Shown: positions 30,701 to 40,049, numbered from the stretch's first letter. The stretch: 64,000 nucleotides of DNA from Crenobacter oryzisoli (GCF_030385785.1 NZ_JAUEDK010000021.1:1-64000), one strand, 5' to 3'. Notes: generated by a model not told the origin, from the letters alone. A program made the numbers and translations.

Positions 30701-31697
30701 CGTCCACCACCAGCAGGCCGTAGTTGGGCAGCGGCGTGCCGATGGTCACCGGCTCGCCGCGCTTAAGTTCGGCCAGGCTCGCCGACACCGTCGCCTCGGT
30801 CGGCCCGTAGGTGTTGAACATCTGCCGGCCGGGCGTCGCCCAGCGCTCGACCAGCGCCTCGGGACACATCTCGCCGCCCAGGTTGACGATGCGCAGGTTC
30901 GGCACGTCGGTCGCGAACAGCGCCAACAGCGTCGGCACCGCGTGCAGCACGGTGATGGCTTCGCGAATCAGCGCCGCCGGCAACGCGTCCGGGTCGCTGA
31001 CGATGTCGCGCGGCGCGAGCCACAGCGTCGCCCCCACTAGGTACGAAATCCAGATTTCCTCGAACGACATGTCAAACGCTACCGAGAAGCCCTGGTAGAC
31101 CTTGTCATCCTCGCGCACGCCGAGAATGGCGTTCTCGCTCCTGAGGAAATGGCAAATGCTGCCGTGCTCGATGGCAATGCCCTTAGGCTTGCCGGTCGAG
31201 CCGGAAGTGTAGATCACGTAGGCCGGGTGCTTGGGCTCAAGCCCCTCGCGGCGCGACAGCGGGCCATCGACCCTTGTAAGCAGCGCTTCGGCTCGCCACA
31301 GCGGCAAGGGGAAGCCTTCCAGCGCCGACAGCAGCGCGTCGCAGCAGACTAGGCCGCTCGCGCCGGCGTCGTCCAGACACACGGCAATGCGATCGACTGG
31401 CGTGTCGGCGTCGAACGGTAGCCAGGCGGCACCGGCCTTGGTGATCGCCACCTGCATGATCAGCAGGTCCGCGCCGCGCGGCAGCCACAGGCCAACGATC
31501 TGGCCCGGCGCGACGCCGGCTTCGATCAGGTGATGCGCGGCGAGGTCGGCGAGCCGGTCGAGTTCTCCGTAGCTCAGCACACGTTCACTGTCGATCAACG
31601 CCGCTTTGCCGGGCAGTCGGGCCGCGGTGGCTTCGAGTAAGTCGGGCAGCACCTCGTGCCGTAACAGCTCCGGACGATGGGGGCCGCGTAATATCAT
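27735..31697 (-). CDS. Membrane-bound Pls/PosA-type non-ribosomal peptide synthetase
   Basis: 1320 residues. An adenylation domain (about 1-500) carries YTSGSTGKPKG, FNTYGPTE, YKTGD and SGKIDRK. One carrier domain has its serine in DLGGHSLLAARL (about residue 550). A long C-terminal region (about 610-1320) holds several membrane segments interleaved with left-handed beta-helix repeats of acyltransferase type (IGRDALIGS..., VGKGAEI..., IGRGVYLD). No condensation or thioesterase domain is present. This is the build of epsilon-poly-lysine synthetase and relatives. Aligned by eye to GrsA, the specificity residues read D-M-E-H-V-L-T-V-S-K; Glu at the third position is common for cationic amino acids. 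The product is unknown, with a poly-basic-amino-acid as the leading idea. The PPTase gene follows directly. Confidence 0.9.
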   Translation of the reverse strand: MILRGPHRPELLRHEVLPDLLEATAARLPGKAALIDSERVLSYGELDRLADLAAHHLIEAGVAPGQIVGLWLPRGADLLIMQVAITKAGAAWLPFDADTPVDRIAVCLDDAGASGLVCCDALLSALEGFPLPLWRAEALLTRVDGPLSRREGLEPKHPAYVIYTSGSTGKPKGIAIEHGSICHFLRSENAILGVREDDKVYQGFSVAFDMSFEEIWISYLVGATLWLAPRDIVSDPDALPAALIREAITVLHAVPTLLALFATDVPNLRIVNLGGEMCPEALVERWATPGRQMFNTYGPTEATVSASLAELKRGEPVTIGTPLPNYGLLVVDDRLNALPAGETGELCIIGPGVAAGYLGRPELTAEKFVPNPYAVNEHELRLYKTGDLARIDEHGQIWCLGRADDQVKVRGFRVELGEIEAALCELDGIGTAAVVLKPMAGVDQLVAYLAPEGGAAIEPAALRASLKDRLPPYMVPAVFEPVEVLPRLTSGKIDRKALRARPLADVAPAAESDTPVSAAEVALFNAAVPLFPGQALRLSADFFSDLGGHSLLAARLVSTLRRDARFAAITVHDVYQRRSLAAIAAAMDERRIDDAPTSAEPVIATTSRLKRFACGAVQALCLPPLIGLRMLTWLAPFFTYHYFTGDDGDSLALAVLVSLAAFLAAQLASFAIAIVGKWLVLGRAKPGRYPLWGGYYLRWWLADRLSEIPPVYLIAGSPLHATYLRLMGAKIGRDALIGSISLRVPDLLTVGDGASIGASVNLENARVERGHLLLGSIDISDDAYVGSYATLESGTVIEPRGRLEGLSALGSGQRVPAGQVWDGAPARWQPERVPESYPSRRQPGLFGRLAATLAYLAGAALVSALFFMPVFPSFMLIDWVDANWLDLSSQGAPGFSAFAVYLLLALPASALLVVATMLTAAALRWLVLPRLAAGQWPVHSRVYYRKWITNQIQEASLHVLHGLYASVFAPWWYRLLGARVGKGAEISTAMGVVPDMLTLGDDTFIADAVMLGDEEIDAGWMRLRPTVVGHRSFVGNGAYIPDGTTLPEDVLIGVQSKAPAALSSGDTWVGSPPMKLPAREQLAGFPEHLTFRPSAGRRIARGTIETLRTVLPLALVIAVGYWTVLAVLPIAARGDWVEAVTLLASTGLWYGVGSLLLVVALKWSLIGRYTPHAAPMWTRFVWLSEAITSVYESMAIPNCLNFLRGTPLLSYALRLFGVKIGRGVYLDTADVTEFDCVRIGDYSVFNAWSGPQTHLFEDRVMKIGRVEVGAGVTVGVRATVLYDASIGDGATLGPLTLVMKGEHIPAASLWTGTPAVPWLR

Positions 31698-31878
31698 GAC
31701 AAAATCCTAAACAATGCAAAAGCCGTCATAAGTGACGAAAAGTCGTGCAATTTACCAAAAAAATGCGGATTTCATCGTATCGGATTGTAGTGTCGACCGT
31801 TCGTCGGTTACTGCCTGTTACATGCCCGTTTGGTCTAATCATTAGGCGCCGTCCAATGCCCGGCATTACACTTCTGGC

Positions 31879-32448
31879 ATGAAAACGCTGATCATCTACG
31901 CCCACCCGAACCACCGCGACTCGCGTGTCAACCGGGCACTGCTCGATGCGGCGCGTGAACTGCCCGGCGTTACCGTCCACCCGCTCTACCACCGCTATCC
32001 CGATGGCTTCATCGACGCGGCGCACGAGCAGGCGCTGCTGACCGAGCACCAACTGATCGTGCTGCAGCACCCTCTGTACTGGTTCTCCTGTCCGTCGCTG
32101 TTGAAAGAATGGCTGGACAGTGTGCTGACGCGCGGCTGGGCCTACGGCCGTGGCGGCGAGGCGCTGGCCGGTAAATACCTGGTGCAGGCGATCAGCGCCG
32201 GCGGCACCGACGACAGCTACCGTACCGGCGGGCAGAACGGCTTCACCGTCGCCGAGCTGTTGCGCCCGTTCGAAATGACCGCGCATCTGTGCGGTCTGCA
32301 CTACCTTGCACCGTTCGTCACTCACGGCAGCCGGGTCATCGACCCGCAGGCGCTGACCGAACAGGCACGCGCCTACCGCGACCACCTGCTGGCGCTGTGC
32401 GCCGACCCAGCGGCCCATCGCCTCGACAGCCGGGAGACCTGCCAATGA
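31879..32448 (+). CDS. kefF: NAD(P)H oxidoreductase, KefF-like ancillary protein
   Basis: 189 residues of the flavodoxin-fold quinone reductase (NQO2/KefF) family: IIYAHPNHRDSRVNRALL at the FMN site, HPLYWFSCPSLLKEWLDSVLTRGWAYG and SAGGTDDSYR. In E. coli KefF activates the glutathione-gated potassium efflux channel KefC. Here the gene overlaps kefC by 4 nt (ATGA), which supports the same partnership. Confidence 0.9.
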   Translation: MKTLIIYAHPNHRDSRVNRALLDAARELPGVTVHPLYHRYPDGFIDAAHEQALLTEHQLIVLQHPLYWFSCPSLLKEWLDSVLTRGWAYGRGGEALAGKYLVQAISAGGTDDSYRTGGQNGFTVAELLRPFEMTAHLCGLHYLAPFVTHGSRVIDPQALTEQARAYRDHLLALCADPAAHRLDSRETCQ

Positions 32449-34250
32449 GCCTCCTCAACTCGCCCGACTTCTTCCAGCAGGCGACCATTTATCTCGGCGC
32501 CACCGTGCTGATGGTGCCGCTGACCAAGAAACTCGGCCTCGGCTCGGTGCTCGGTTATCTCGTCGCCGGCATGGCGATCGGCCCGTGGGGCCTGGGCCTG
32601 ATCGGCCAGGTCGAGGAAGTGCTGCACTTCTCCGAATTCGGCGTGGTGCTGATGATGTTCCTGATCGGCCTGGAACTGGAGCCGCGGCGGCTCTGGCAGC
32701 TGCGCGGCACCATCTTCGGCCTGGGTGGACTGCAGGTGGCGCTGACGCTGTCGGCGGTATGGGCGCTGGCACGCTGGGCGGGTTGGCCGAACGAGGTCGC
32801 GGTGGTCGCCGGCATGGGCGTGGCGATGTCGTCGACCGCGATCGTGATGCAGACGCTGACCGAGCGGCAGCTGACCAACTCGGCGCCGGGGCACGCCGCG
32901 TTCGCCATCCTGCTGCTGCAGGACCTGGCGGTGATTCCGCTGCTGATGGGGCTGGCGCTGTTGGCGCCGACGTCCGGCGGCGGCTTCGACCCGATGGCGG
33001 CAGCCAGGGCGCTGGCGGCGATCGTCGCGATCGGCCTGTTCGGCAAGTTCCTGCTGCGGCCGCTGTTGCGGACGATCGCCGGCGCCGGCTTGCGCGAGGT
33101 GTTCATCGCGTTCTCGTTGCTCTTGGTCGTCGGTGTCGCGCAGCTGATGCTGTCGGTCGGCCTGTCGATGGCACTGGGCGCCTTCCTTGCCGGCGTGCTG
33201 CTCGCTGACAGCGAGTATCGCCACGAGCTGGAACTGGACATCGAACCGTTCAAGGGCCTACTGCTCGGCCTGTTCTTCATCGCGGTCGGCATGTCGGTGA
33301 ACCTCGCGCTGGTGCTCGCCGACCCGCTGACGGTGCTGGCGCTCGCCGCCCTGGTGCTGCTCGTCAAGATCGTGCTGCTGTTCCCGCTCGGCCGGCTGTT
33401 CAAACTGTGCACCCAGCACGCGCTGCCGTTTGCGATGTTGTTGTCGCAGGTCGGCGAGTTCGCCTTCGTGCTGTTTGCCGAGGCCAATCGGCTTGGCTTG
33501 CTCGACGAGACGCGCGCCGCCCAGTTCAAGGCGGCGGTGGTGCTGTCGATGGTGGCGACGCCGCTCTTGCTGATGCTGTTCGAGCACCAGTTGCTGCCAC
33601 GCTTCGAACGTCAGGCCAACCCGCGGCCGGCCGACGTGATCGACGAGCAGCACCCGGTGATCATCGCCGGCTTCGGTCGCTTCGGCCAGGTGGTGATGCG
33701 GCTGTTTCACGGCATCGGTCAGCGCGCGACCATCGTCGAACACGATCCCAACCAGATCGACATGGTGCGCCGCTTCGGCTGGAAGGCGTATTACGGCGAC
33801 GCCAGCCGACTCGACGTGCTCGAAGCGGCCGGCGCCGCGCGGGCTTGCCTCTTGATACTGGCGCTGGACGACCCGGATACGGTGGTGAAAACCGCCAGGG
33901 AAGTACGCCAGCGCTACCCCGACCTCGCGATCATCGCGCGCGCGCACGGCCGCAGCGATGCGGCCGACCTGCTGGAACTGGGTGTCGAGGTGGTGCGCGA
34001 AACCTTCGGCTCGGCGCTGATCGCCGCCGAGCTGGCGCTGCGTCAGCTCGGTCACGAGCCGTACACCGCCCGGCGTCTCGTCTGGCGCTTCCGCCAGCAC
34101 GACGAGGCGCTGCTGGCCGAAGGCCTGAAGCACCGTCATGACCACGACCGGCTGATCTCGCTGATGCACCGCGGCCGTCGCGACCTGGAAAACCTGCTCG
34201 GCGCCGAGCTGAACCGCCCCAGCGGCGACAACGAGCCGGACTGGCACTGA
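32445..34250 (+). CDS. kefC: Glutathione-regulated potassium-efflux system protein KefC/KefB
   Basis: A 601-residue CPA2-type cation/proton antiporter. About 12 membrane segments fill residues 1-390, with the family motif FLIGLELEP and the half-helix region LLQDLAVIPLL. A C-terminal RCK domain begins IIAGFGRFGQVVMRLF (NAD-binding glycine motif) at about 405. It probably protects cells from electrophiles by K+ efflux and cytoplasmic acidification. KefB and KefC cannot be separated from sequence alone; the coupled kefF-like gene is typical of kefC. Confidence 0.92.
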   Translation: MSLLNSPDFFQQATIYLGATVLMVPLTKKLGLGSVLGYLVAGMAIGPWGLGLIGQVEEVLHFSEFGVVLMMFLIGLELEPRRLWQLRGTIFGLGGLQVALTLSAVWALARWAGWPNEVAVVAGMGVAMSSTAIVMQTLTERQLTNSAPGHAAFAILLLQDLAVIPLLMGLALLAPTSGGGFDPMAAARALAAIVAIGLFGKFLLRPLLRTIAGAGLREVFIAFSLLLVVGVAQLMLSVGLSMALGAFLAGVLLADSEYRHELELDIEPFKGLLLGLFFIAVGMSVNLALVLADPLTVLALAALVLLVKIVLLFPLGRLFKLCTQHALPFAMLLSQVGEFAFVLFAEANRLGLLDETRAAQFKAAVVLSMVATPLLLMLFEHQLLPRFERQANPRPADVIDEQHPVIIAGFGRFGQVVMRLFHGIGQRATIVEHDPNQIDMVRRFGWKAYYGDASRLDVLEAAGAARACLLILALDDPDTVVKTAREVRQRYPDLAIIARAHGRSDAADLLELGVEVVRETFGSALIAAELALRQLGHEPYTARRLVWRFRQHDEALLAEGLKHRHDHDRLISLMHRGRRDLENLLGAELNRPSGDNEPDWH

Positions 34251-34270
34251 GTCCGTCCACTTTCCGACGG

Positions 34271-34288
34271 CTGGCACGAACGCTGCTT
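34271..34288 (+). promoter_or_regulatory. Candidate sigma-54 (-24/-12) promoter
   Basis: CTGGCACGAACGCTGCTT against the sigma-54 consensus YTGGCACGRNNNTTGCW has correct GG-to-GC spacing and a single mismatch (C for the first T of TTGC). It lies ~197 nt before the oxidoreductase start. A 10 bp direct repeat GGCAATATCG occurs downstream at 34314-34323 and 34363-34372. Sigma-54 dependence is not proven; a single motif of this length can arise by chance. Confidence 0.45.
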
Positions 34289-34484
34289 GGGGCCTGCACC
34301 GGGCGAGAAAATCGGCAATATCGATAGCATCAGCAATTAATGCCCAAATATTACCAACTGATGGCAATATCGCGCCCCTGCCGACTGTCGGACAATAACC
34401 ATGCCGGGCGTGCCGTTTTTCGCGACGCAGCATTTCGGATACACTTTAGGGCATTCGTCCCCATCCGATTGCGGCTTGAGCACC

Positions 34485-37400
34485 ATGACCACCCAGCCCC
34501 GACTACGCGAAATCCCCTACAACTACACCTCGTTTTCCGACCGAGAGATCGTCATCCGCCTGCTCGGCGACGAGGTCTGGTCGATGCTCGACGAGCTGCG
34601 CGGCGAGCGCCGCACCGGCCGCTCGGCCCGTATGCTGTTCGAGGTGCTGGGTGACATCTGGGTGGTCGAGCGCAACCCCTACTTGGTCGACGACCTGCTC
34701 GACAATCCCAAGCGCCTCACCGCGCTGGTCGGCGCGATGCACCACCGTCTGACCGAGGTTGAAAAACGCCGCGAAGGCAACGACAAGGTCGGCGGTATGA
34801 TCACCGCCGCTCGCCGTGCGGTGGAGCGCTTCGAACAGAGCTTCTCGGAGACCCGTGAACTGCGCGCCAAAATCCTCAAGCGCCTGGGCCGCCACACCCG
34901 CAAAGACAATATCCTGTTCGACGGCCTGGCGCGCGTGTCGCACGTCACCGACGCCACCGACTGGCGCGTCGAATACCCGTTTGTGGTGCTGGCGCCGGAC
35001 ACCGAGGCCGAGATCGCGCCGCTGGTGAAGGCCTGTATCGAGCTGGGTCTGACCATGATCCCGCGCGGCGGCGGCACCGGCTACACCGGCGGCGCCGTGC
35101 CGCTCGACCGCATGAGCGCGGTGATCAACACCGAGAAGCTCGACCGCCACAACGGCGTCGAGTACATCGAACTGCCCGGTCTCGACGGCAAGCACCCGAC
35201 CATCCAGTGTGGCGCCGGCGTGGTGACCCGCCGCGTCGAAGAAGCCGCCCATGCGGCCAGCGTGGTGTTCGCGGTCGACCCGACCTCGGCCGACGCCTCC
35301 TGTATCGGCGGCAACGTCGCGATGAACGCCGGCGGCAAGAAGGCGCTGTTGTGGGGCACCGCGCTCGACAACCTCGCCAGCTGGAAAATGGTTGACCCGG
35401 ACGGCAACTGGCTGTTCATCGAGCGCGTCGGCCACAACTTCAGCAAGATCCACGACGTCGACACCGCCACTTTCCGCATCACCAAGCTGGCCGAAGACGG
35501 CAAGACCGTGCTCGACACCCGCGAGCTGGCGATCCCGGGCCGCACCTTCCGCAAGGTCGGCCTCGGCAAGGACGTGACCGACAAGTTCCTCGCCGGCCTG
35601 CCGGGCGTACAGAAGGAAGGCACCGACGGCATCATCACCTCGGCGCGCTTCGTGCTGCACCGCATGCCCAAGCACACCCGCACCGTGTGCCTGGAATTCT
35701 TCGGCACCGTCGCGCAGGCCACCCCGGCCATCGTCGAGATCACCGACTACTTCAAGCCCGGCGGTGCGGGTCTCGCCGCCGGCGTGCAGCTGGCCGGCCT
35801 GGAACACCTCGACTGGCGCTATGTGCGTGCGGTCGGTTACGCCACCAAGGCCAAGAGCAAGGGCCGGCCGAAGATGGTGTTGATCGCAGACATCGTGTCG
35901 GACGACGAGACCGCGGTCGCCGAAACGGCCAGCCACGTGGTACGCCTGGCCAATGCCCGCTCGGGCGAGGGCTTCATCGCCGTCACCCCCGAAGCGCGCA
36001 AGAAATTCTGGCTCGATCGCTCGCGCACCGCGGCGATCGCCAAGCACACCAACGCGTTCAAGATCAACGAAGACGTGGTAATCCCGCTGCCGCGCCTGGG
36101 CGACTACTCGGACGGCATCGAACGCATCAACATCGAGCTGTCGATCCAGAACAAACTGGCGCTGTGCCGCGCGCTGGCCGACACCTTCGCCGGCCGCCTG
36201 CCCGTGGACAAGCTCGACACCGACCTGCCGTCGGCCGAACTGATCGGCGACCGCCGCGACGCCGCGCTGGCGCTGATCGAGTCGGTACGCGAGCGCTGGC
36301 AGTGGCTGCTCGACCACCTCGACACCCCGTTCGGCGAATACGCCGAACGCTACCCGAGCGCTCCGCTCGAAGACGGCGCGCCGGATGCCGCCGACACGCT
36401 GTTCATCGCGATGCGCGATTTCAAGCTGCGCGTGTCGTGGAAACGCGAACTACTGGCCGACCTGGAAACCATGTTCGCCGGCAAGACCGACGCGCCGATC
36501 ATGGCGGCGCTGCGCGCGGTACACCAGCGCGTGCTGCGTGGCCGGGTGTTCGTGGCGCTGCATATGCACGCCGGCGACGGCAACGTGCACACCAACCTGC
36601 CGGTCAACTCCGACGACTACGAGATGCTGCAGACCGCCCACCACGCAGTGGCACGCATCATGAAGCTGGCTCGTTCACTCGACGGGGTGATCTCCGGCGA
36701 ACACGGCATCGGCATCACCAAGCTGGAGTTCCTCACCGAAGAGGAAATGGCGCCGTTCACCGCGTACAAGAAGCAGGTCGACCCGAACGGCCACTTCAAC
36801 CGCGGCAAGCTCTTGGCCGGTGCCGACCTGTCGCGCGCCTACACGCCGTCGTTCGAGCTGTTGGGCGCCGAATCGCTGATCCTCGAGCAGTCGGACATCG
36901 GCCAGATCTCCGACATGGTCAAGGACTGTCTGCGCTGCGGCAAGTGCAAACCGGTGTGCTCGACCCACGTGCCGCGCGCCAACCTGCTCTACAGCCCGCG
37001 TAACAAGATTCTCGGCACCGGCTTGCTCACCGAGGCGTTCCTGTACGAGGAACAGACCCGCCGCGGCGTGTCGCTCAAACACTTCGACGAGCTGTCCGAC
37101 GTGGCCGACCACTGCACGGTGTGTCACCGTTGCGTGAACCCGTGCCCAGTGAAGATCGACTTCGGCGACGTGTCGGTGGCGATGCGCAACTTCCTGCGCA
37201 AGACCGGCAACAAGAAGTTCAACCCGGGCACCGCGCTCGGCATGGCCTTCCTGAACGCCAAGGACCCGGCCACGGTGAAGATGCTGCGCAAGGGCATGAT
37301 CGAATGGGGTTACAAGGCGCAGCGCCTCGGTCACGACGTGGCGAAGAAGCTGAGCCTGTTCCAGGGCCAGACCAAGGCGCCGCCGTCCACTCTTGGCAAG

Positions 37401-38333
37401 CCGCCGGTCAAGCAGCAGGTGATCCACTTCGTCAACAAGTCGCTGCCGGGCGGGCTGCCGAAGAAGACCGCACGCGCCCTCCTGGACGTCGAGGACGCCA
37501 GCATCGTGCCGGTGATCCGCAACCCGAAACTCGCCGACGACGCCGAGGCGGTGTTCTACTTCCCGGGCTGCGGCTCGGAGCGCCTGTTCAGCCAGGTCGG
37601 TCTTGCCACCCAGGCGATGCTGTGGCACGCCGGCGTGCAGACCGTGCTGCCGCCGGGCTACCTGTGCTGCGGCTACCCGCAGACCTCGGCCGGCTACGCC
37701 GACAAGGGCGAGCAGATCACCACCGAGAACCGCGTGCTGTTCCACCGCGTCGCCAACACGCTGAACTACCTCGACATCAAGACCGTGGTGGTCAGCTGCG
37801 GCACCTGCTACGACCAGCTTGCCAAGTACCGCTTCGAGGACATCTTCCCGGGCTGCCGCATCATCGACATCCATGAATTCCTGATGGAAAAGGGCATCAA
37901 GCTCGATGGCGTCACCGGTCAGCAGTACATGTACCACGACCCGTGCCACACCCCGATGAAGGCCTATCAGCCGATCAAGGTGGTGAACGAGCTGATGGGT
38001 GGCGGGGTGCCGCTGTCCGACCGCTGCTGCGGCGAATCGGGCACCTTCGCGGCCAGCCGTCCGGACATCGCCACCCAGGTGCGATTCCGCAAGCAGGAGG
38101 AGATCAACAAGGGCGTGGCCGCGCTGACCAAAGACGCGCCCGCTCAGCAGCCGGTCAAGATCCTGACCAGCTGCCCGTCCTGCCTGCAGGGTCTGTCCCG
38201 CTACGACGAGGACACCGGCACCCAGGCCGACTACATCGTGGTCGAGATGGCCAAGCATGTGCTCGGCGACAACTGGCTGCCGGAATACGTCGAGAAGGCG
38301 CGCAACGGCGGCATCGAGCGCGTGCTGCTGTAA
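34485..38333 (+). CDS. DUF3683-type FAD-linked / Fe-S oxidoreductase (D-2-hydroxyacid dehydrogenase-like)
   Basis: 1282 residues. The N-terminal region (about 1-150) is of DUF3683 type. An FAD-binding_4 (VAO-type) domain follows with [15 protein letters not shown] and [16 protein letters not shown], then an FAD-oxidase C-terminal domain with [15 protein letters not shown] and [14 protein letters not shown] two-cluster ferredoxin domain has [11 protein letters not shown] and [14 protein letters not shown]. Two cysteine-rich CCG domains ([11 protein letters not shown] and [14 protein letters not shown]) close the protein. The architecture matches membrane-associated 2-hydroxyacid (lactate, glycolate, 2-hydroxyglutarate) dehydrogenases fused with their Fe-S subunits, feeding electrons to quinone. 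The substrate cannot be told. The ATG at 34485 follows TTGAGCACC; the frame extends 28 codons upstream. Confidence 0.88.
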   Translation: MTTQPRLREIPYNYTSFSDREIVIRLLGDEVWSMLDELRGERRTGRSARMLFEVLGDIWVVERNPYLVDDLLDNPKRLTALVGAMHHRLTEVEKRREGNDKVGGMITAARRAVERFEQSFSETRELRAKILKRLGRHTRKDNILFDGLARVSHVTDATDWRVEYPFVVLAPDTEAEIAPLVKACIELGLTMIPRGGGTGYTGGAVPLDRMSAVINTEKLDRHNGVEYIELPGLDGKHPTIQCGAGVVTRRVEEAAHAASVVFAVDPTSADASCIGGNVAMNAGGKKALLWGTALDNLASWKMVDPDGNWLFIERVGHNFSKIHDVDTATFRITKLAEDGKTVLDTRELAIPGRTFRKVGLGKDVTDKFLAGLPGVQKEGTDGIITSARFVLHRMPKHTRTVCLEFFGTVAQATPAIVEITDYFKPGGAGLAAGVQLAGLEHLDWRYVRAVGYATKAKSKGRPKMVLIADIVSDDETAVAETASHVVRLANARSGEGFIAVTPEARKKFWLDRSRTAAIAKHTNAFKINEDVVIPLPRLGDYSDGIERINIELSIQNKLALCRALADTFAGRLPVDKLDTDLPSAELIGDRRDAALALIESVRERWQWLLDHLDTPFGEYAERYPSAPLEDGAPDAADTLFIAMRDFKLRVSWKRELLADLETMFAGKTDAPIMAALRAVHQRVLRGRVFVALHMHAGDGNVHTNLPVNSDDYEMLQTAHHAVARIMKLARSLDGVISGEHGIGITKLEFLTEEEMAPFTAYKKQVDPNGHFNRGKLLAGADLSRAYTPSFELLGAESLILEQSDIGQISDMVKDCLRCGKCKPVCSTHVPRANLLYSPRNKILGTGLLTEAFLYEEQTRRGVSLKHFDELSDVADHCTVCHRCVNPCPVKIDFGDVSVAMRNFLRKTGNKKFNPGTALGMAFLNAKDPATVKMLRKGMIEWGYKAQRLGHDVAKKLSLFQGQTKAPPSTLGKPPVKQQVIHFVNKSLPGGLPKKTARALLDVEDASIVPVIRNPKLADDAEAVFYFPGCGSERLFSQVGLATQAMLWHAGVQTVLPPGYLCCGYPQTSAGYADKGEQITTENRVLFHRVANTLNYLDIKTVVVSCGTCYDQLAKYRFEDIFPGCRIIDIHEFLMEKGIKLDGVTGQQYMYHDPCHTPMKAYQPIKVVNELMGGGVPLSDRCCGESGTFAASRPDIATQVRFRKQEEINKGVAALTKDAPAQQPVKILTSCPSCLQGLSRYDEDTGTQADYIVVEMAKHVLGDNWLPEYVEKARNGGIERVLL

Positions 38334-38352
38334 GCGCCGCTCAACCAAGACG

Positions 38353-38380
38353 AAGCCCAGTCCGCGGACTGGGCTTTTTT
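38353..38380 (+). terminator. Rho-independent terminator of the FAD/Fe-S oxidoreductase gene
   Basis: Stem AGCCCAGTCC / GGACTGGGCT (loop around CGC) followed by six T. Confidence 0.93.
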
Positions 38381-38479
38381 GCGCTCACAGGTCGGCATGG
38401 CGGGCCACCGCCACCACCTGCTCCCCCCGCCGAACAGGGTGCGCTTGAGCCAGACATGGTCGTCGGCACGGCTGGCTAA

Positions 38480-38591
38480 GAGCCGCTAACAAAACTCAGC
38501 GAAGCGACCTTGGCCAGGCGTGCGGCCGCAGACAGTATAAGTAGTACGGCAAGGCCGCATAACAACGCCAAGGGGGTTTTGTTAGCGGCTC
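38480..38591 (+). repeat. Structured palindromic repeat, type B copy 1
   Basis: 112 bp. The outer inverted repeat is perfect over 16 bp: GAGCCGCTAACAAAAC (38480-38495) with 38576-38591. The middle stem is CCTTGGC / GCCAAGG (38508-38514 with 38567-38573), and the inner stem TGCGGCC / GGCCGCA (38521-38527 with 38553-38559). The apical loop contains GCAGACAGTATAAG then TAGTACGGCA, shared with the copies at 44043 and 58650. It lies in the 469 nt gap between the oxidoreductase and an Asr-like gene. Apart from two terminators, nothing else is recognisable in that gap. Confidence 0.9.
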
Positions 38592-38660
38592 GAAGTGGAC
38601 GAGGTCATGGCGCCCAGCAAGCAGGACCAAACATGACCCGCTTCGCCGGCGGCCAGACGC

Positions 38661-38688
38661 AAAAAAGGGGGGGCTGACGCCTCCCCCG
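38661..38688 (-). terminator. Rho-independent terminator of the Asr-like gene
   Basis: On the minus strand a G5/C5-rich hairpin (GGGGGAGGC...GCCCCCCC) is followed by six T, 115 nt after the stop codon. Confidence 0.8.
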
Positions 38689-38802
38689 GCCTACCACTCT
38701 CCCCTTTGGGGCCCCACAATCGGGATTGTGCCACCACACGTCCCCGTGCCCCATGGCCGGATCAGCTCGATCTGGCCGAGTGGCTGGCGCTGACCGGCCC
38801 GG

Positions 38803-39063
38803 CTACTTGGCTGCCTTGTGATGATGGTGTTTCTTGTGGTGATGCTTCTTGTGATGGTGAGGCGGCTTGCCCGTCTGCGCCTTCTGCGCCGGCGAAGAGG
38901 TGGCTTTGTGCTTGAGGTGGCCCTTGTGGATCTTCGGCGACTTGGCAGGCGCCTTGGTCTCGGCCTTCGGAGCCGCTACCTGCGGTGCGGATGTCTCTGC
39001 GGCGAAGCTGCCGGCCGCTATCAGGCTGAGCGCGGTGGTCAGGGCGATCAAGAGCTTTTTCAT
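38803..39063 (-). CDS. Asr-like small exported Lys/His-rich protein
   Basis: An 86-residue precursor. The signal peptide MKKLLIALTTALSLIAAGSFAA is followed by an Ala/Pro/Lys-rich stretch with SSPAQKAQTGKPP, and a C-terminal tail with runs of HHHKKHHHKKHHHH. The composition and the PAQKAQ motif resemble the acid-shock protein Asr of enterobacteria. The His tail could also bind metals or buffer protons in the periplasm. AAGGAG precedes the ATG; an upstream in-frame ATG is unsupported. Function is inferred from composition only. Confidence 0.75.
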   Translation of the reverse strand: MKKLLIALTTALSLIAAGSFAAETSAPQVAAPKAETKAPAKSPKIHKGHLKHKATSSPAQKAQTGKPPHHHKKHHHKKHHHHKAAK

Positions 39064-39215
39064 GGACCAACTCCTTGTTGTATGGATCAAACGCTTCTGG
39101 AAGGCTTGTGGTGCTTCCTCGAATCCATACTAGGCAGGCCCTGCCCCCCGGGTATGTTGGGCAAATGTGAGCAGATGTAACCGCCTGTACCATGCCCAGT
39201 CCCGGTCTCAGCGAT

Positions 39216-39241
39216 GAAAAAAGCCGGCTATGCCGGCTTGT
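39216..39241 (-). terminator. Rho-independent terminator of the 201-residue exported protein gene
   Basis: On the minus strand AAGCCGGCATAGCCGGCTT is followed by TTTT, 24 nt after the stop. Confidence 0.88.
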
Positions 39242-39264
39242 CGATACGAAGAGCAGGGGCTGGC

Positions 39265-39870
39265 CTAGTTGGCAGCGGCCGGCGTCACATCAATGACGAC
39301 GGCTCGGATGAACTTCACCTTCAGGAAGTCACCGGCGTTGATCGCCTTTAGGCGCTCTTGCATAGCCGGGCTACGCACCCTCAGCATCTCGACGTTCTGC
39401 TTCGCATCCTGGATGGTCACGAGGTTCTTCTCATGATCGACATCGAGCACTTTCACCGAAGCGGTTACCTGATGGCGCACCGCACCCAGCGGCTTCTCGC
39501 CTTCGACGGCTCGCACCGTCGTCACCTTCTCGACGATCAATGGACTCAGCGTCTTGGTGCGCTCCAGCGAAACGGCCACCGCGGCAATGGCATTCAAAAC
39601 GACCTTGTCACCCGGCTTCACCTGGGGAAGGTTTCTCGCCGCCTTGCCCACGGTCAAGACATGCGTCGAGCCGTCGGCCTCGGTCAGCGTCACCATGCGC
39701 TTCTTCAGATCGACACTCTTCACCGTCGCCTCGATACGCACGCCACCGCCCACGGCAACGTCCTCACCGGCAGCAGCCGAAGCCTGAGGCGCCTCCGACG
39801 TCGCCGCCTGTACCAACGGAACCGCACCGAACACACCAGCCACCAGCAATGCCACTACGTGTTTTTTCAT
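39265..39870 (-). CDS. Exported beta-rich protein of unknown function
   Basis: A 201-residue precursor with a signal peptide ending near VQAATSE (about residue 22). The mature part is hydrophilic and looks like two related beta modules: VRIEATVKSVDLKKRMVTLTEADG... and HQVTASVKVLDVDHEKNLVTIQDAKQ. This suggests an internal duplication of an OB-like fold. It contains no cysteine and no membrane anchor. AAGGGA precedes the ATG. Family not recognised with certainty. Confidence 0.8.
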   Translation of the reverse strand: MKKHVVALLVAGVFGAVPLVQAATSEAPQASAAAGEDVAVGGGVRIEATVKSVDLKKRMVTLTEADGSTHVLTVGKAARNLPQVKPGDKVVLNAIAAVAVSLERTKTLSPLIVEKVTTVRAVEGEKPLGAVRHQVTASVKVLDVDHEKNLVTIQDAKQNVEMLRVRSPAMQERLKAINAGDFLKVKFIRAVVIDVTPAAAN

Positions 39871-40049
39871 CGTTCGTTCCCTTATCAGTCGCGAGAAGAG
39901 GCCGCGCCAACGTCATGCGCCGGCTGCAGCGTCGGGCATCATGCAGACCTGCACTCATCCATCATAGCTCGCCAATGACACCCCCCGGCAAGAAAACAAC
40001 GACATATAGACAGATATCAAGCAGTGACAAATAACTTGAACATACCCGC

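Noticed and set aside
34503-36317. 604-codon open frame on the minus strand
   Set aside because: Antisense to the FAD domain of the large oxidoreductase, whose motifs are unambiguous.
36675-38348. 557-codon open frame on the minus strand
   Set aside because: Antisense to the Fe-S half of the same oxidoreductase; no coherent domain and no ribosome site.
38480-38591. Type B repeat as an ordinary rho-independent terminator
   Set aside because: No T-tract follows the outer stem, the loop is conserved between copies, and separate classical terminators are already present beside copies 1 and 2.
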